Notes under the pieces: generated by a model | Databases searched by the model: none | Told to the model about the DNA's origin: nothing | The model's input: the letters and a program-made list of their open reading frames with translations, nothing else | Shown here: piece after piece, positions 33,435 through 42,830 of the stretch | Layout: the number at the start of each line of letters is the position of its first letter | Position numbering within the stretch: the stretch's first letter is position 1 | Assembly: GCF_019797865.1 (NCBI RefSeq) | Contig: NZ_CP081869.1 | Location: forward strand, 930,001-994,000 | Direction of reading: 5' to 3' | Source of the DNA: Chenggangzhangella methanolivorans | Lineage (GTDB): Bacteria > Pseudomonadota > Alphaproteobacteria > Rhizobiales > Methylopilaceae | Length of the DNA: 64,000 nt | Made by a program: the position numbers and the translations under genes

Positions 33435-34744
33435 ACGCTCTCGGCGTCCGCGTCGCCGCGCTCCTGACGCTTGCGATCCTGATTGTGGTCGGGGTCGCGA
33501 CAGTCCTTGCGCTGCAGTTTCTGGGGCCCCCGCCGCCGCCCGGCGGTCCGCGCCGCGCCGCGGCCCAGCTCGCGATGGCGGTCCGCGCCGTCGAACGGCT
33601 GTCGACGGCGGAGTTCGAGAAGCTGGTGGCCGGCGGCGCCGTCTCGATCGGCTCCGCGCCGCCGCCCGGGCCCGAGATCGAGAGCGCGTCCGAGAAGCTC
33701 GAGGAAGCGCTTCGGCGCGAGGGCGCGCACGGCGAGGCGCGCGTGGTCGAACCCGCGCCCGGCGCGCCCGCGACCGCGGCCGTGCGGCTTTCCGACGGTC
33801 GATGGCTCTCGATCGAGACCGGCCCGCCGCCGGGCCCCGGCCGTCGCGAGTGGCTGGTCTTCGCGTTCTGGCTGGTGCTGATCGCGATCGGCGTCGCGGG
33901 GCTCGCGGCCTTTGTGGTGATCCGCTCGACGCGTCCGCTTTCCGTTCTGGAGCGCGCGGTCGCGGCCGTCGGCCCGGACGGCGAGTTCAAGGCGCTGCCG
34001 GAGGAAGGGCCGCCCGAAGTGCGGGCCGCGGCGCGCGCCATCAACCAGCTGTCGCTGCGCCTCAAAACCGCGATGGAGAGCCGGATGCGGCTCGTCGCGG
34101 CCGCCGGGCACGATCTGCGCACCCCCATGACGCGCATGCGGCTGCGGGCGGAGTTCCTGGCCGACGACGAGGAGCGCGGCAAATGGCTGGCCGACCTCGA
34201 AGAGCTCGACCGGATCGCCGACAGCGCCATCCGGCTCGTGCGCGAGGAGGTCGACCCGGACGCGCCTCAGACAGCCGACGTCGCCAAGATGACGAGCGAG
34301 ATCGCCGCGGAGCTCAGCGAGATCGGACTGCCGGTGCGCGTCACGCGCGCTGCGCCCGCCCGGGCCCTGGTTCGGCCGCTCGCGATGAAGCGCGCGCTGC
34401 GCAACCTCGTGGTCAACGCCGCGACCCATGGACTGTCGGCGACGCTTTCGGTCGACGTGACGCCCGACAAGGTGGTGGTCGCGATCGAGGACGAGGGACC
34501 GGGCATCCCTCCCGAATTGCTCGAACGCGCCTTCGAGCCGTTCTTCCGCGTCGACCCGGCGCGCAAGGCCACGACGCCCGGCGCAGGGCTTGGCCTCGCC
34601 ATCGCCAAGGAGATCGTGGCCCGCAACGGCGGCGGGCTGACGATCGCGAACAGGCCCTCGGGCGGCCTCGTCCAGGTCGTCACGCTCCCGCTCGCGAAGG
34701 CGCAGGGTGACGCAGCAACCGCCTGGAGCCGCCGCGCCTCGTAA
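33431..34744 (+). CDS. Sensor histidine kinase (CpxA/EnvZ-like)
   Basis: 437 residues. Two membrane segments (about 8-30 and 140-160) bracket a periplasmic part of about 105 residues rich in Pro, Ala and Glu. HAMP segment, then H-box AAAGHDLRTPMTRMRLRAEFL, N-box RALRNLVVNAATHG, G1 AIEDEGPGIP and G2 AGLGLAIAKEI. With the regulator and the divergent LTXXQ protein it forms an envelope-stress-like system. ATG start overlaps the regulator stop (ATGA). Confidence 0.9.
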   Translation: MNALGVRVAALLTLAILIVVGVATVLALQFLGPPPPPGGPRRAAAQLAMAVRAVERLSTAEFEKLVAGGAVSIGSAPPPGPEIESASEKLEEALRREGAHGEARVVEPAPGAPATAAVRLSDGRWLSIETGPPPGPGRREWLVFAFWLVLIAIGVAGLAAFVVIRSTRPLSVLERAVAAVGPDGEFKALPEEGPPEVRAAARAINQLSLRLKTAMESRMRLVAAAGHDLRTPMTRMRLRAEFLADDEERGKWLADLEELDRIADSAIRLVREEVDPDAPQTADVAKMTSEIAAELSEIGLPVRVTRAAPARALVRPLAMKRALRNLVVNAATHGLSATLSVDVTPDKVVVAIEDEGPGIPPELLERAFEPFFRVDPARKATTPGAGLGLAIAKEIVARNGGGLTIANRPSGGLVQVVTLPLAKAQGDAATAWSRRAS

Positions 34745-34797
34745 CCGAACGTTGCCGCCCGTGATGAGTTGTTTCAGGGGCGGTTTGTTAACGTTCG
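34745..34797. promoter_or_regulatory. Inverted CGAACGTT pair before the EF-hand gene
   Basis: CGAACGTT at 34,746-34,753 and its inverse AACGTTCG at 34,790-34,797 flank the probable promoter of the EF-hand gene. The first copy extends to CCGAACGTTGC, identical over 11 bp to a site in the LTXXQ/regulator intergenic region. Confidence 0.4.
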
Positions 34798-34893
34798 CGT
34801 GATCGTCGCGGCGCAAGCCTTTCCGTCACAGCGCTTTTTCCCGCGATGGCCGCGGAGGACAAAGTCGCCCTGTCACGCGAAAGGATGCGGGCC

Positions 34894-35593
34894 ATGAGCA
34901 TTGGAGCAGTCGGCGGCGGGAGCTCGATGCTCTCGAGCCTTATGATGAAGGCGCTCGACCAGGACAAGAGCGGGACGGCGTCGCTCGAGGAGTTCACCCC
35001 GCTCGGGCAGAGCCTCGAGACGACGTCAGCCGACAAGAGCGAGGACGCGCTCGCCAGGGCCTTCGCCTCGCTCGACTCAGACGAGGACGGTTCGCTCACC
35101 GAAGGCGAAATCGCCCAGGGGCTCGCCAAGTTCTCGTCCGAAAGCGCCGGCGCCCTGCTCGGCGCGCAGGAGGCGGCCCGCCCGCCGCCGCCCGGCGGCG
35201 CAGGCGGCCCGGGCGGAGGCTTCTTCGCCGAAGCGGACGCAGACGACTCCGGCTCGATCTCGCTCGACGAGTTTTACGGCGGCAGGGCCGAAGTCGGTCT
35301 CGTCGGACGACGTCGAAAGCTTGTTCTCCGAAATCGACTCTGACGGCGACGGCGAGATTTCCTCGGACGAGGACGAAGCGTTCCGCACGGCTCAGGGTCC
35401 TCAAGGGCCAGGCGGACCGCCGCCGGCGCCGCCCGCGGGAGGCGGATCCGAGGCGTCGGACGAGACCGAGGACGAGACAGACCAGTTGCTCACGTCGTTG
35501 TCGGAGCTGCTCAGCGCCCGCGGGACCTACGCCTCGTCGAGCGCCAGCTTCATGGACGAGGCGATCTCGAGCCTGTTCACGGCGAAGGCGTAA
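34894..35593 (+). CDS. EF-hand calcium-binding protein (frameshifted)
   Basis: About 233 residues from ATG 34,894. Four EF-hand loops are visible: DQDKSGTASLEE, DSDEDGSLTEGE, DADDSGSISLDE and DSDGDGEISSDE. Removing one T from the TTTT near 35,275 turns the reading into DEFTAAGPKSVSSDDVESLF and joins the two halves, so the break is a homopolymer indel. The linker regions are Gly/Pro-rich. No classic signal peptide is seen. It follows the CpxAR-like genes by 149 nt and shares the CCGAACGTTGC motif with their promoter region, suggesting co-regulation. Confidence 0.78.
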
Positions 35594-35632
35594 AACCGGA
35601 AGCCCGCGAGGGTCCAAGGACCCGAGCGGCCC

Positions 35633-35830
35633 TCACCCGCCTCTGCGCGAAGGCTTCGGATCGATCGCTTCGGCGACGGCGCGGCGGGCGTCCGCCGCGC
35701 TGCGGAACAAGCGGCCCTCAAACCGGAAGGCCTCGCGGGCCGCGGCGAAAAAGCGGAACTGTCCGCGTTCGTCGCGAACGACGAGGCCGGCTTCGACGCC
35801 GTGGATTTCGATCAGCACTGCAGAATTCAT
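35633..35830 (-). CDS. Small hypothetical protein
   Basis: 65 residues: MNSAVLIEIHGVEAGLVVRDERGQFRFFAAAREAF, then GRLFRSAADARRAVAEAIDP. It reads like a compact beta-alpha domain and is convergent with the EF-hand gene. I recognise no family. Codon usage is like its neighbours. Confidence 0.55.
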   Translation of the reverse strand: MNSAVLIEIHGVEAGLVVRDERGQFRFFAAAREAFRFEGRLFRSAADARRAVAEAIDPKPSRRGG

Positions 35831-36262
35831 GACGCGACGCGCGGCGCTCCGGCTCGCGCGCTCCCTTGAATCTCGATTGTCCCTGGAAAAAGCGAGCCCG
35901 GCTCCAGCGCCGGGCGAAGCGTCGTTTCAGCGGCGACATCGCCGGCTCATGGGCCGGGTCTCGAGTCGGGACATTGAGGACATCAAGGAGAAAGACACGC
36001 CGACGCTCCGTGAGGGTCTCCACGAAGCGCCGGCGCGCGTCGCGGCGCTTTAGCCTTGGGGATCGCGGCGCAAGCTGCCCTTCAAAAACCGCGGCCCCGG
36101 TCGATGGGGGGGACTTCAGGGATCGACCGGAACAAGGCTGACGATGTCCCTCTCGCGGCGCCGCGTCAAGATACATTTGATCATTTCGATAGATTATATA
36201 ATTTCGGACCGCCGACGCAGCCTTCGCGACGAACGCGAGAGGGGCGCAAGGCGGAGGGCCGG
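35831..36262. other. 432-bp stretch without a convincing gene
   Basis: Several short frames cross this stretch on both strands but none has a good start, ribosome site or protein-like composition. It holds a minus-strand terminator-like hairpin (35,884-35,915) and the AT-rich promoter region of the Rrf2 gene, with TATAAT at 36,197-36,202. The hairpin implies a leftward transcript, possibly a small RNA, starting between about 35,920 and 36,200. Confidence 0.5.
35884..35915 (-). terminator. Terminator-like hairpin on the minus strand
   Basis: GCCCGGC (35,896-35,902) pairs with GCCGGGC (35,909-35,915), and on the minus strand the stem is followed by TCGCTTTTTCC. No leftward gene is recognised upstream of it. 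Confidence 0.45.
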
Positions 36263-36712
36263 ATGCTCACCAAGAAAGCGAAATACGGGCTCAAGGCCAT
36301 GGCGCATCTCGCGAAGCTGCCCCAGGGCTCGCCGGCCTTCGTGGCCGACATCGCGAGCGCCATCGGCGCCCCCAAGAAATTTCTGGACGCCATCCTCGGC
36401 GAACTCCGCAACGCCGGCATGCTGTGGAGCAAGAAGGGAAAGACCGGCGGCTACATGCTGGCGCGACGCCCCGAAGAGATCGCGGTCGGCGCGATTCTGC
36501 GCGTTCTCGACGGCCCCCTCGCCCCGATCGCCTGCGCGAGCAAGTCGGCCTTCTCCGCCTGCCAGGACTGCGAGGACCAGGAGACCTGCGAGGTGAGGCT
36601 CGTCATGCTCGAGGTTCGCGAAGCGATCGCCGACGTGCTCGACCGCGCCTCGCTCGCCGAGCTCCGCGACCTCGGCGAACCGGACATGGCGAGCTTCGTC
36701 TACGAGATCTGA
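36263..36712 (+). CDS. Rrf2-family regulator, probably iron-sulfur binding
   Basis: 149 residues from ATG 36,263 behind GGAGGG. N-terminal winged helix MLTKKAKYGLKAMAHLAKL, FVADIASAIGAPKKFLDAILGELRNAGMLWSKKGKTGGYMLAR is the Rrf2 pattern (IscR, CymR, NsrR, RirA relatives). Four cysteines cluster in IACASKSAFSACQDCEDQETCEV, where family members hold an Fe-S cluster, so sensing of iron, oxidants or NO is likely. It stands alone with its own AT-rich promoter. Confidence 0.85.
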   Translation: MLTKKAKYGLKAMAHLAKLPQGSPAFVADIASAIGAPKKFLDAILGELRNAGMLWSKKGKTGGYMLARRPEEIAVGAILRVLDGPLAPIACASKSAFSACQDCEDQETCEVRLVMLEVREAIADVLDRASLAELRDLGEPDMASFVYEI

Positions 36713-36754
36713 CGAGTCCGAAATACAACCCTGACGCAACCATATCTACAATTA

Positions 36755-36767
36755 CACGTATTACGTG
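36755..36767. promoter_or_regulatory. CACGTATTACGTG palindrome
   Basis: A perfect 13-bp palindrome followed by CTTTTTC, 42 nt after the Rrf2 stop and 51 nt before the next start. It may be an operator; as a hairpin it would have too small a loop for a good terminator. Confidence 0.3.
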
Positions 36768-36818
36768 CTTTTTCGCTTCGTCACACTCTGTCGCGACACC
36801 GCCGGAGACCGAACCGCC

Positions 36819-37352
36819 ATGGCCTCGAACGACCCCCGATCCGCCAACGTGATGGCCGACGTCATCTCGAGCGAGATCGTCAAGGATCCGAACTTCGTCA
36901 CGACGCTTGGCCAACCCCAGGTTCTGCAGGGGCTCGTCGACAAGTCGATCGCGCAGACTGACGGCGCGAACAGCCTCGCGCTCAAAAAGACCGAGGCGGA
37001 CCGCGACCTCACGCAGGCTTACGCCGACAGCCGCGTCTATCTCATCGCCGTCACTGCGCTCAGCCTCGTCTCGGTGATCGTCGTGGTGGCGATCGGCTTT
37101 CTCGCCTGGCGTCAGGTGGGTCCGCTGATCGCCGAAACCGCCGCAGCCGTGGACCCAGCGGCAGGGGCGCCCGGCGCCGCGCCTGCCGCGGCCGGAGGGG
37201 CGGCCGCTCCGGACCCCGACGCCGCGGCCGACAAGCTCGTCGAGGCGGCCCAGCGCCTCGTGATCGCGATTCCCGACGGGCTGGTGGCGCTCGGCTCCGC
37301 CGCCATCGGCGCGCTTGCCGGGCTGCTGGGGCCGCTCAGCTCCCGGAGGTGA
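36819..37352 (+). CDS. Hypothetical single-span membrane protein
   Basis: 177 residues from ATG 36,819. A soluble N-terminus (ADVISSEIVKDPNFVTTLGQPQVLQGLVDKSIAQTDG), one clear membrane segment (VYLIAVTALSLVSVIVVVAIGFLAW), an Ala/Pro/Gly-rich linker and an amphipathic or membrane-associated end (LVIAIPDGLVALGSAAIGALAGLLGPL). No family recognised. It overlaps the end of convergent trmJ by 17 nt. Confidence 0.6.
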   Translation: MASNDPRSANVMADVISSEIVKDPNFVTTLGQPQVLQGLVDKSIAQTDGANSLALKKTEADRDLTQAYADSRVYLIAVTALSLVSVIVVVAIGFLAWRQVGPLIAETAAAVDPAAGAPGAAPAAAGGAAAPDPDAAADKLVEAAQRLVIAIPDGLVALGSAAIGALAGLLGPLSSRR

Positions 37353-38175
37353 CGTCGTCGGCGTCCTTCAGCGGCTTCAGATAGGTCCGACCCCTGCCCT
37401 TCGGGCCCGGCCGCCCGTCGACGAGCGCCGCCACCATGCCGTGGAGCGTGCGGACGTCCTGCAGGCTCGGCTCCATCCGGTGGATCATGTTGCGGATGTT
37501 GCGGACCATCGAGGCGCGCTTGTCGGCCGAGCGGAAGAAGCCGCCCTCCTCGAGCTCGCCCTCGAGATGGGCGAACAGCGCCAGCGTCTCCTCATGGGTG
37601 GGCGGACGCGCGCGGGACGGCATCTCGAAGGCAGGCGCGCCGCCGGCCGCGGCCTTGAACCACTCGTAGCCCATGAGCAGCACCGCCATGCCGAGGTTGA
37701 GGCTCGCATAGGTGGGGTTCACCGGATAGGTGACGACGCGGGCGGCGAGCGCCACCTCGTCGTTCTCGAGCCCCGTGCGCTCGCGCCCGAACAGGATCGC
37801 GACCCGCCCGCCAGCGGTGATCTCGCCGAGCGCGCGGGCGGCCGCCGCCTCCGGCGCGTCGACGGGCTTGGCCTGCCCCCGCTCCCGCGCGGTCGTGGCG
37901 AAGACCAGCGTCGCGTCGGCGATCGCCTCCTCGACGGTCTCGAAGTTTCGCGCCGCGTCGAGCACATGGGTCGCGCCGGCGGAGAAGATGCGCGCCTTCT
38001 CGTCCGAGGCTTTCGCGCGGCCGTTCACGATCCGCAGATCGGCGAGCGCGAAGTTCGCCATGGCGCGCGCGACCGAACCGACGTTTTCTGAGAGTTGCGG
38101 CTCGACGAGAACGATCGCGGGGCCTGAGGGCAGGCTCAGCGAGAGGTCTTGCTTGGTGTGGTCGGTGCCGGCCAT
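37336..38175 (-). CDS. trmJ: tRNA (cytidine/uridine-2'-O-)-methyltransferase TrmJ
   Basis: 279 residues of the SPOUT/TrmH superfamily. The knot motifs are visible: IVLVEPQLSENVGSVARAMANFAL (motif 1), GGRVAILFGRERTGLENDEVALA (motif 2) and VTYPVNPTYASLNLGMAVLLMGYEW (motif 3). TrmJ methylates the 2'-O of residue 32 in the tRNA anticodon loop using S-adenosylmethionine. The C-terminal helical extension (MVRNIRNMIHRMEPSLQDVRTLHGMVAAL) is typical of TrmJ. Confidence 0.92.
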   Translation of the reverse strand: MAGTDHTKQDLSLSLPSGPAIVLVEPQLSENVGSVARAMANFALADLRIVNGRAKASDEKARIFSAGATHVLDAARNFETVEEAIADATLVFATTARERGQAKPVDAPEAAAARALGEITAGGRVAILFGRERTGLENDEVALAARVVTYPVNPTYASLNLGMAVLLMGYEWFKAAAGGAPAFEMPSRARPPTHEETLALFAHLEGELEEGGFFRSADKRASMVRNIRNMIHRMEPSLQDVRTLHGMVAALVDGRPGPKGRGRTYLKPLKDADDVTSGS

Positions 38176-38230
38176 GCGCGTTCACTGGGACGTTACGGAG
38201 CGCCCCGATAGCACGCGTCAGCCAAAACCG

Positions 38231-39430
38231 TCAGGCCTTGCGACGCTCGGCGAAAGCAAACAGCAGCGCCGCCAGGGGCAAGGCCGCGCCGACGAGCGCA
38301 GTCGTGGCCCAGCCGAAATTGGTCATCAAGGGGCTGGTGATCGACGAGCCGAAGGCGCCGCCGAGGAACAGAACCGCGACGTAAAGCCCGTTGATGCGCC
38401 CGCGCGCCGCAGGGTTCAGGCCGTAGATGGTGCGCTGGCCGAAGATCATGTTGGCCTGCACGCCCATGTCGAGCACCACCGCGCCGAACAGCAGCGCCGC
38501 GACGCCCATCCAGAGGTCGCCGGCCGCGGCCGCAAAGCCGATCACCACGGCGGAGATCGCGAGCAGCGTGCCGGGGCGGGTGAAGCCGCGATCGGCGAGA
38601 CGGCCCGCAACAGGGGCGATCAACGCGCCGCTCGCGCCTGCCAGCGCGAACAGGCCGATAAGCGAATGCGACAGGCCGTAGCCCTCCGACAGCCGCATCG
38701 GCGAGGCGGTCCAGAACATTGAGAAGGCGGCGAACATCGTCGCCTGGTAGAGCGCGCGGCGGCGAAGCTCCGGATAGGTCTTCCAGAGGTCGAGCATCGA
38801 GGCGAGGAAGGCCCCATAGGCGATGCCGCCTTCCGGCCGCCGCGACGGGATCAGCGCGCGCAGCATCAGCGCGACGGCCGCCATCAGCACGGCGGAAAGC
38901 GCGAAGACCGCGCGCCAGCCGAAGAAATCCGCGACCACGCCCGCGACAGGGCGGGCGAGAAGGATGCCGAACAAGAGGCCGCTCATGATGGTGCCGACCA
39001 CCCGCCCGCGGGTCGCCTCGGGCGCCATGCCGGCGACGAGCGGCAGCAGCATTTGCGCGGCGACCGACGAGACGCCGATCAGCAGCGCTGCGGCGAGGAA
39101 CACCGAACCGGTCGGCGCGAGCGCCGCTACGACGAGCGCCGCGACCGCAAAGCCGAGCGTGATGGTGAGCAGGCGCCGGCTCTCGAAGATGTCGACCAGC
39201 GGCGCGATCAGGATGAGGCCGACCGCGTAGCCGATCTGCGACAGGGCGACGACCGCGCTCGCGGCGGACGGCGCGATTGCGAGATCGCGCGCGATCAGGT
39301 CGACGAGCGGCTGGCCGTAATAGAGGTTCGCGACGATCGCCCCGCAGGCCACCGCCGCGGCCAGCACCACGGCCGTGCTCGGCGCCTCGTCGATCGCGCG
39401 GCTCGCGCCAAGGGTCTCGGTGCTGGACAT
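38231..39430 (-). CDS. MFS transporter, DHA1-like
   Basis: 399 residues from ATG 39,430 (the frame extends 26 codons further upstream without a better start). Twelve hydrophobic segments. ARDLAIAPSAASAVVALSQIGYAVGLILIAPLVDIFESRRL spans the first family motif, with FESRR in place of the usual loop motif. Related proteins of this build are drug or metabolite exporters. No linked substrate gene. The 164 nt upstream hold no feature. Confidence 0.85.
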   Translation of the reverse strand: MSSTETLGASRAIDEAPSTAVVLAAAVACGAIVANLYYGQPLVDLIARDLAIAPSAASAVVALSQIGYAVGLILIAPLVDIFESRRLLTITLGFAVAALVVAALAPTGSVFLAAALLIGVSSVAAQMLLPLVAGMAPEATRGRVVGTIMSGLLFGILLARPVAGVVADFFGWRAVFALSAVLMAAVALMLRALIPSRRPEGGIAYGAFLASMLDLWKTYPELRRRALYQATMFAAFSMFWTASPMRLSEGYGLSHSLIGLFALAGASGALIAPVAGRLADRGFTRPGTLLAISAVVIGFAAAAGDLWMGVAALLFGAVVLDMGVQANMIFGQRTIYGLNPAARGRINGLYVAVLFLGGAFGSSITSPLMTNFGWATTALVGAALPLAALLFAFAERRKA

Positions 39431-39594
39431 GGGGATCGCCGGAAACTTCCTGAGAGGTTCCGGCTCATGTAGCCCCCCGGGTCCCGCGCGCCAGATGCTG
39501 CAGCGCAAGACAGGAATGCGCGGAGAGGCGGCGCGCCGCCGGCTCCGGCTGCGGCGGCGCGAGGGGAGGCGCCGCCGCTGAGGTCAGTCTGAGG

Positions 39595-39918
39595 TCAGTC
39601 GTCCTTGCCGCGGCCACGGCCGCGACGGCCGCCCTTGTCGTCGTTCTTGTCATGGCTCTTGCCGTCGTCGGCGCCGTGGCGGGCGAGCACGATCGGGGCG
39701 GCGTCGGAGGCCGAGGCGTGGCCGGAGCCGCGCTTGTGATGGCCCTTGTCGTCGTTCTTGTCGTGGTTCGCGCCGTCGTCGGCGCCGTGGCGGGCGAGAA
39801 CGAGCGCGGCGGCCGGGTGGGAGACGGCCGCGTCCGTGGCGGGGGCGACGGCGGCGGAAGCGGGAAGCGCGCCGGCGACCGCAAGAGCGCCGAGGGCGAT
39901 GAGCGTACGAACGATCAT
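39595..39918 (-). CDS. Small secreted protein with internal duplication
   Basis: 107 residues. Signal peptide (MIVRTLIALGALAVAGALPASA), then two copies of a 20-residue unit LARHGADDG-x-x-HDKNDDKG about 35 residues apart, ending in a basic tail GGRRGRGRGKDD. The Asp/His-rich units suggest metal or polyanion binding, but that is a guess. No family recognised. Confidence 0.65.
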   Translation of the reverse strand: MIVRTLIALGALAVAGALPASAAVAPATDAAVSHPAAALVLARHGADDGANHDKNDDKGHHKRGSGHASASDAAPIVLARHGADDGKSHDKNDDKGGRRGRGRGKDD

Positions 39919-40116
39919 GACGTATCCTTTCTCGGGTTCGGCGGGATGAGGGCTGCGGGCCCCGAGCCGATGGAGACAAGACCTAACGGACGCCGCCCCA
40001 TGCCTGCCTGACGCAGCGGGTCAGCTTCGCGTCAGCTTGGATGCGCTAAGCATAGATACGGCCGATGCGCAGGCGTTCGGCGCCAAGATCGCATCTATAT
40101 TTCACAGGACTTCACC

Positions 40117-40860
40117 ATGACGCGCGCGTTGCACGCCGTCTTCGGGAGAGCTTTGTCCGCGGCCATGGCCTGCGCGATCGCGACTTCGCCCTCGGGCGCC
40201 GTCGCCGCGAAGCGCCGGAGCGCCGCGATGGCGCCGGCTTTCGCCGGGGCGCTGTTTCGGGCGCCGGACGCCGACGGGCTCACCTCCCGCCGCCGCGCGA
40301 CGCTGCGGCTGTCAGACGCCGCGGACGACCTCGACGATCCGTTCTCCGAGGGTTCGGCGGCGGGATCGCGCGGCCTCGAACTCGCCCCCGGATGGACGGC
40401 CAAGGCGTCGGTCTATGGCGCGGGCCGCCCCGACCGGAGCCGATCGCCGCTCGACGCTTCGACCGATGGTTTTTCGTCTCGCCTCACGCGCTCCTTTGGC
40501 CAAGGCGCCTCGCTTTCGAGTTCGGTCGAGACCGATCCGTCCGTCATGACCACCACGCTCGAAGCAAAGCAGGAGTTCCGTGGAACGGTCGGACGCCGCA
40601 AGGCGGTGGTGTCGGGCCTCGAGGTCGGCTGGGCGCGCGAGCAGAAGGTCGGCCACGGCTTCTACGCTTCCTTCGCGCAAGGCGGCGTCGCCCAGACCCG
40701 CCGGGGAACCTCCCACCTCACCCGCGACGCCCTCTGGATCAACAGCAAGACCAGCGTCGAGATCGCGCCGAGCCTCTCGCTCACGGCCGAGTTCGAGGCC
40801 GAAACCAACTCCGGCGGCCGCATGCTGCTGGGCTACTTCGGGATTAAGCAGAACTGGTGA
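40117..40860 (+). CDS. Secreted hypothetical protein
   Basis: 247 residues. A probable signal peptide ends near residue 31 (AVAA). The C-terminal half alternates as beta strands ([83 protein letters not shown]), as in small outer-membrane barrels; it ends in an aromatic residue, like many barrel proteins. No family recognised. It lies 83 nt before icd. Confidence 0.6.
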   Translation: MTRALHAVFGRALSAAMACAIATSPSGAVAAKRRSAAMAPAFAGALFRAPDADGLTSRRRATLRLSDAADDLDDPFSEGSAAGSRGLELAPGWTAKASVYGAGRPDRSRSPLDASTDGFSSRLTRSFGQGASLSSSVETDPSVMTTTLEAKQEFRGTVGRRKAVVSGLEVGWAREQKVGHGFYASFAQGGVAQTRRGTSHLTRDALWINSKTSVEIAPSLSLTAEFEAETNSGGRMLLGYFGIKQNW

Positions 40861-40943
40861 CCGCCCTTCAGCCTTGGCGGGGTTCGCGCCCACATGCTAG
40901 AGCGTGCGGCGCACCATCCCCCTTCCCGAAGGATCCGAGCCAC

Positions 40944-42155
40944 ATGTCCAAGATCAAGGTCGCCAATCCAGTCGTCGAACTCGACGGCGACGAGATGACC
41001 CGCATCATCTGGCAGTCGATCAAGGACAAGCTGATCCATCCCTATCTCGACCTCGACCTGCACTACTACGACCTCGGCGTCGAGCACCGCGACGCGACCG
41101 AGGACAAGGTGACGGTCGAGGCGGCGGAAGCGATCAAGAAGCACGGCGTCGGCGTGAAGTGCGCGACGATCACCCCCGACGAGCAGCGGGTCGAGGAGTT
41201 CGGCCTCAAGAAGATGTGGCGCTCGCCGAACGGCACCATCCGCAACATCCTCGGCGGCGTGATCTTCCGTGAGCCGATCATCTGCAAGAACGTGCCGCGC
41301 CTCGTGCCGGGCTGGACGCAGCCGATCGTGGTCGGCCGCCACGCTTTCGGCGACCAGTACCGCGCGACGGACTTCAAGTTCCCGGGCAAAGGCAAGTTGA
41401 CGATCAAGTTCGTGGGCGAAGACGGCACGACGATCGAGCACGAGGTGTTCGACGCGCCGGGCTCAGGCGTCGCCATGGCGATGTACAATCTCGACGAGTC
41501 CATCAAGGACTTCGCCCGCGCTTCGCTGAACTACGGCCTCGCGCGCGGCTTCCCGGTCTATCTCTCGACCAAGAACACGATCCTCAAGGCCTATGACGGC
41601 CGCTTCAAGGACATCTTCCAGGCGGTCTACGACGGGGAGTTCAAGGACAAGTTCGCCGCCGCCAAGATCTGGTACGAGCACCGCCTGATCGACGACATGG
41701 TGGCCTCGGCGCTGAAGTGGTCCGGCGGCTATGTCTGGGCCTGCAAGAACTATGACGGCGACGTCCAGTCCGACACGGTGGCGCAGGGCTTCGGCTCGCT
41801 CGGCCTGATGACGTCGGTGCTCACCACCCCGGACGGCAAGATCATGGAGGCGGAAGCCGCGCACGGCACCGTCACCCGCCACTACCGCGAGCACCAGAAG
41901 GGCAAGGCGACCTCGACCAACTCGATCGCCTCGATCTTCGCCTGGACCCGCGGCCTCGGCCACCGCGCCAAGCTCGACGACAACGCGCAGCTCAAGACCT
42001 TCGCCGAGACGCTGGAGAAGGTCTGCGTCGACACGGTCGAGAGCGGCTTCATGACCAAGGACCTCGCGCTGCTCGTCGGCGACGAGCAGAAGTGGCTGAC
42101 CACCGAGGGCTTCCTCGACAAGGTCGACGAGAACCTCCAGAAGGCCATGGCCTGA
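40944..42155 (+). CDS. icd: NADP-dependent isocitrate dehydrogenase
   Basis: 403 residues from ATG 40,944, the length of the homodimeric eukaryote-like class found in Rhizobiales. [15 protein letters not shown] opens the protein; [19 protein letters not shown] is the substrate-binding block and [28 protein letters not shown] holds the metal aspartates. It catalyses oxidative decarboxylation of isocitrate to 2-oxoglutarate in the TCA cycle. The linkage icd-alaS-recA-cckA is a recurrent order in the group. Confidence 0.95.
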   Translation: MSKIKVANPVVELDGDEMTRIIWQSIKDKLIHPYLDLDLHYYDLGVEHRDATEDKVTVEAAEAIKKHGVGVKCATITPDEQRVEEFGLKKMWRSPNGTIRNILGGVIFREPIICKNVPRLVPGWTQPIVVGRHAFGDQYRATDFKFPGKGKLTIKFVGEDGTTIEHEVFDAPGSGVAMAMYNLDESIKDFARASLNYGLARGFPVYLSTKNTILKAYDGRFKDIFQAVYDGEFKDKFAAAKIWYEHRLIDDMVASALKWSGGYVWACKNYDGDVQSDTVAQGFGSLGLMTSVLTTPDGKIMEAEAAHGTVTRHYREHQKGKATSTNSIASIFAWTRGLGHRAKLDDNAQLKTFAETLEKVCVDTVESGFMTKDLALLVGDEQKWLTTEGFLDKVDENLQKAMA

Positions 42156-42460
42156 GGTTTCGGCGTGGCGGCGCGGTTCTGGCCGCGCCGCCCGTCATGC
42201 TCGATGCTTATCCCATAATCCGAAGTCATGATCACCTGCGCAAAGGCGGTGGCGTGACGTCGTGTTTGGCCCCACATTCTCGGCGCATCTTACCGCCAAC
42301 TGTCGCACAGACATTATGAACCCGCGTTCATCTCTCTGAACCTCACCTAAATCGCTGCTTCGCGCGCGGTTCATCCGCGCCCCGATACCGTCCTTCCATT
42401 GTCGAGAGGCGTCACCGTGCGCAAGCAGGGCCGCCTTGAACGAGATGAGGGACGACGACG
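42156..42460. other. Intergenic stretch after icd with a GC-rich hairpin
   Basis: A perfect 10-bp stem GGCGGCGCGG (42,167-42,176) with CCGCGCCGCC (42,183-42,192) and TTCTGG loop lies 12 nt after the icd stop; there is no T-run, so it is a possible icd terminator. The remaining 260 nt show nothing I can assign. Confidence 0.45.
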
Positions 42461-42679
42461 ATGACGGACTCGGCCAAACAGACCGCGCTTTTCTTCGGCT
42501 TCGTGACCGCCGCCATGACCTACGCCTCGGCGCAGGCGACGCCTGTCCATCCGCAGCCGACCGGCGTGGGCGCAGCGCAGCAGACCATGGTCGAAAAGAC
42601 CAAGCTGGACCGCAAGCGCGTCGCTCGCATCGAGCATGAGATCAAGATCAGCAACCAGCGCCGATCCAAACCCGCCTAA
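42461..42679 (+). CDS. Small hypothetical protein
   Basis: 72 residues behind a purine-rich GATGAGGGACGACGACG. The N-terminus has a short hydrophobic segment (TALFFGFVTAAMTYASAQATP) that may be a signal peptide, then a polar helix rich in Lys/Arg (MVEKTKLDRKRVARIEHEIKIS). Function unknown. Confidence 0.5.
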   Translation: MTDSAKQTALFFGFVTAAMTYASAQATPVHPQPTGVGAAQQTMVEKTKLDRKRVARIEHEIKISNQRRSKPA

Positions 42680-42830
42680 TTTCGCGCCACAGGACATCGA
42701 CTGTGCAAGTCGATCACGATTTTCGCGACGCTGACTTTCAGCGGAACGATGCGGCGCCACGACCTGTTGGTCTGTCGAAGCCCGACGCCAGACTTCGGCG
42801 CCTCGCATCGAAACTGTACAGGAAACAATT

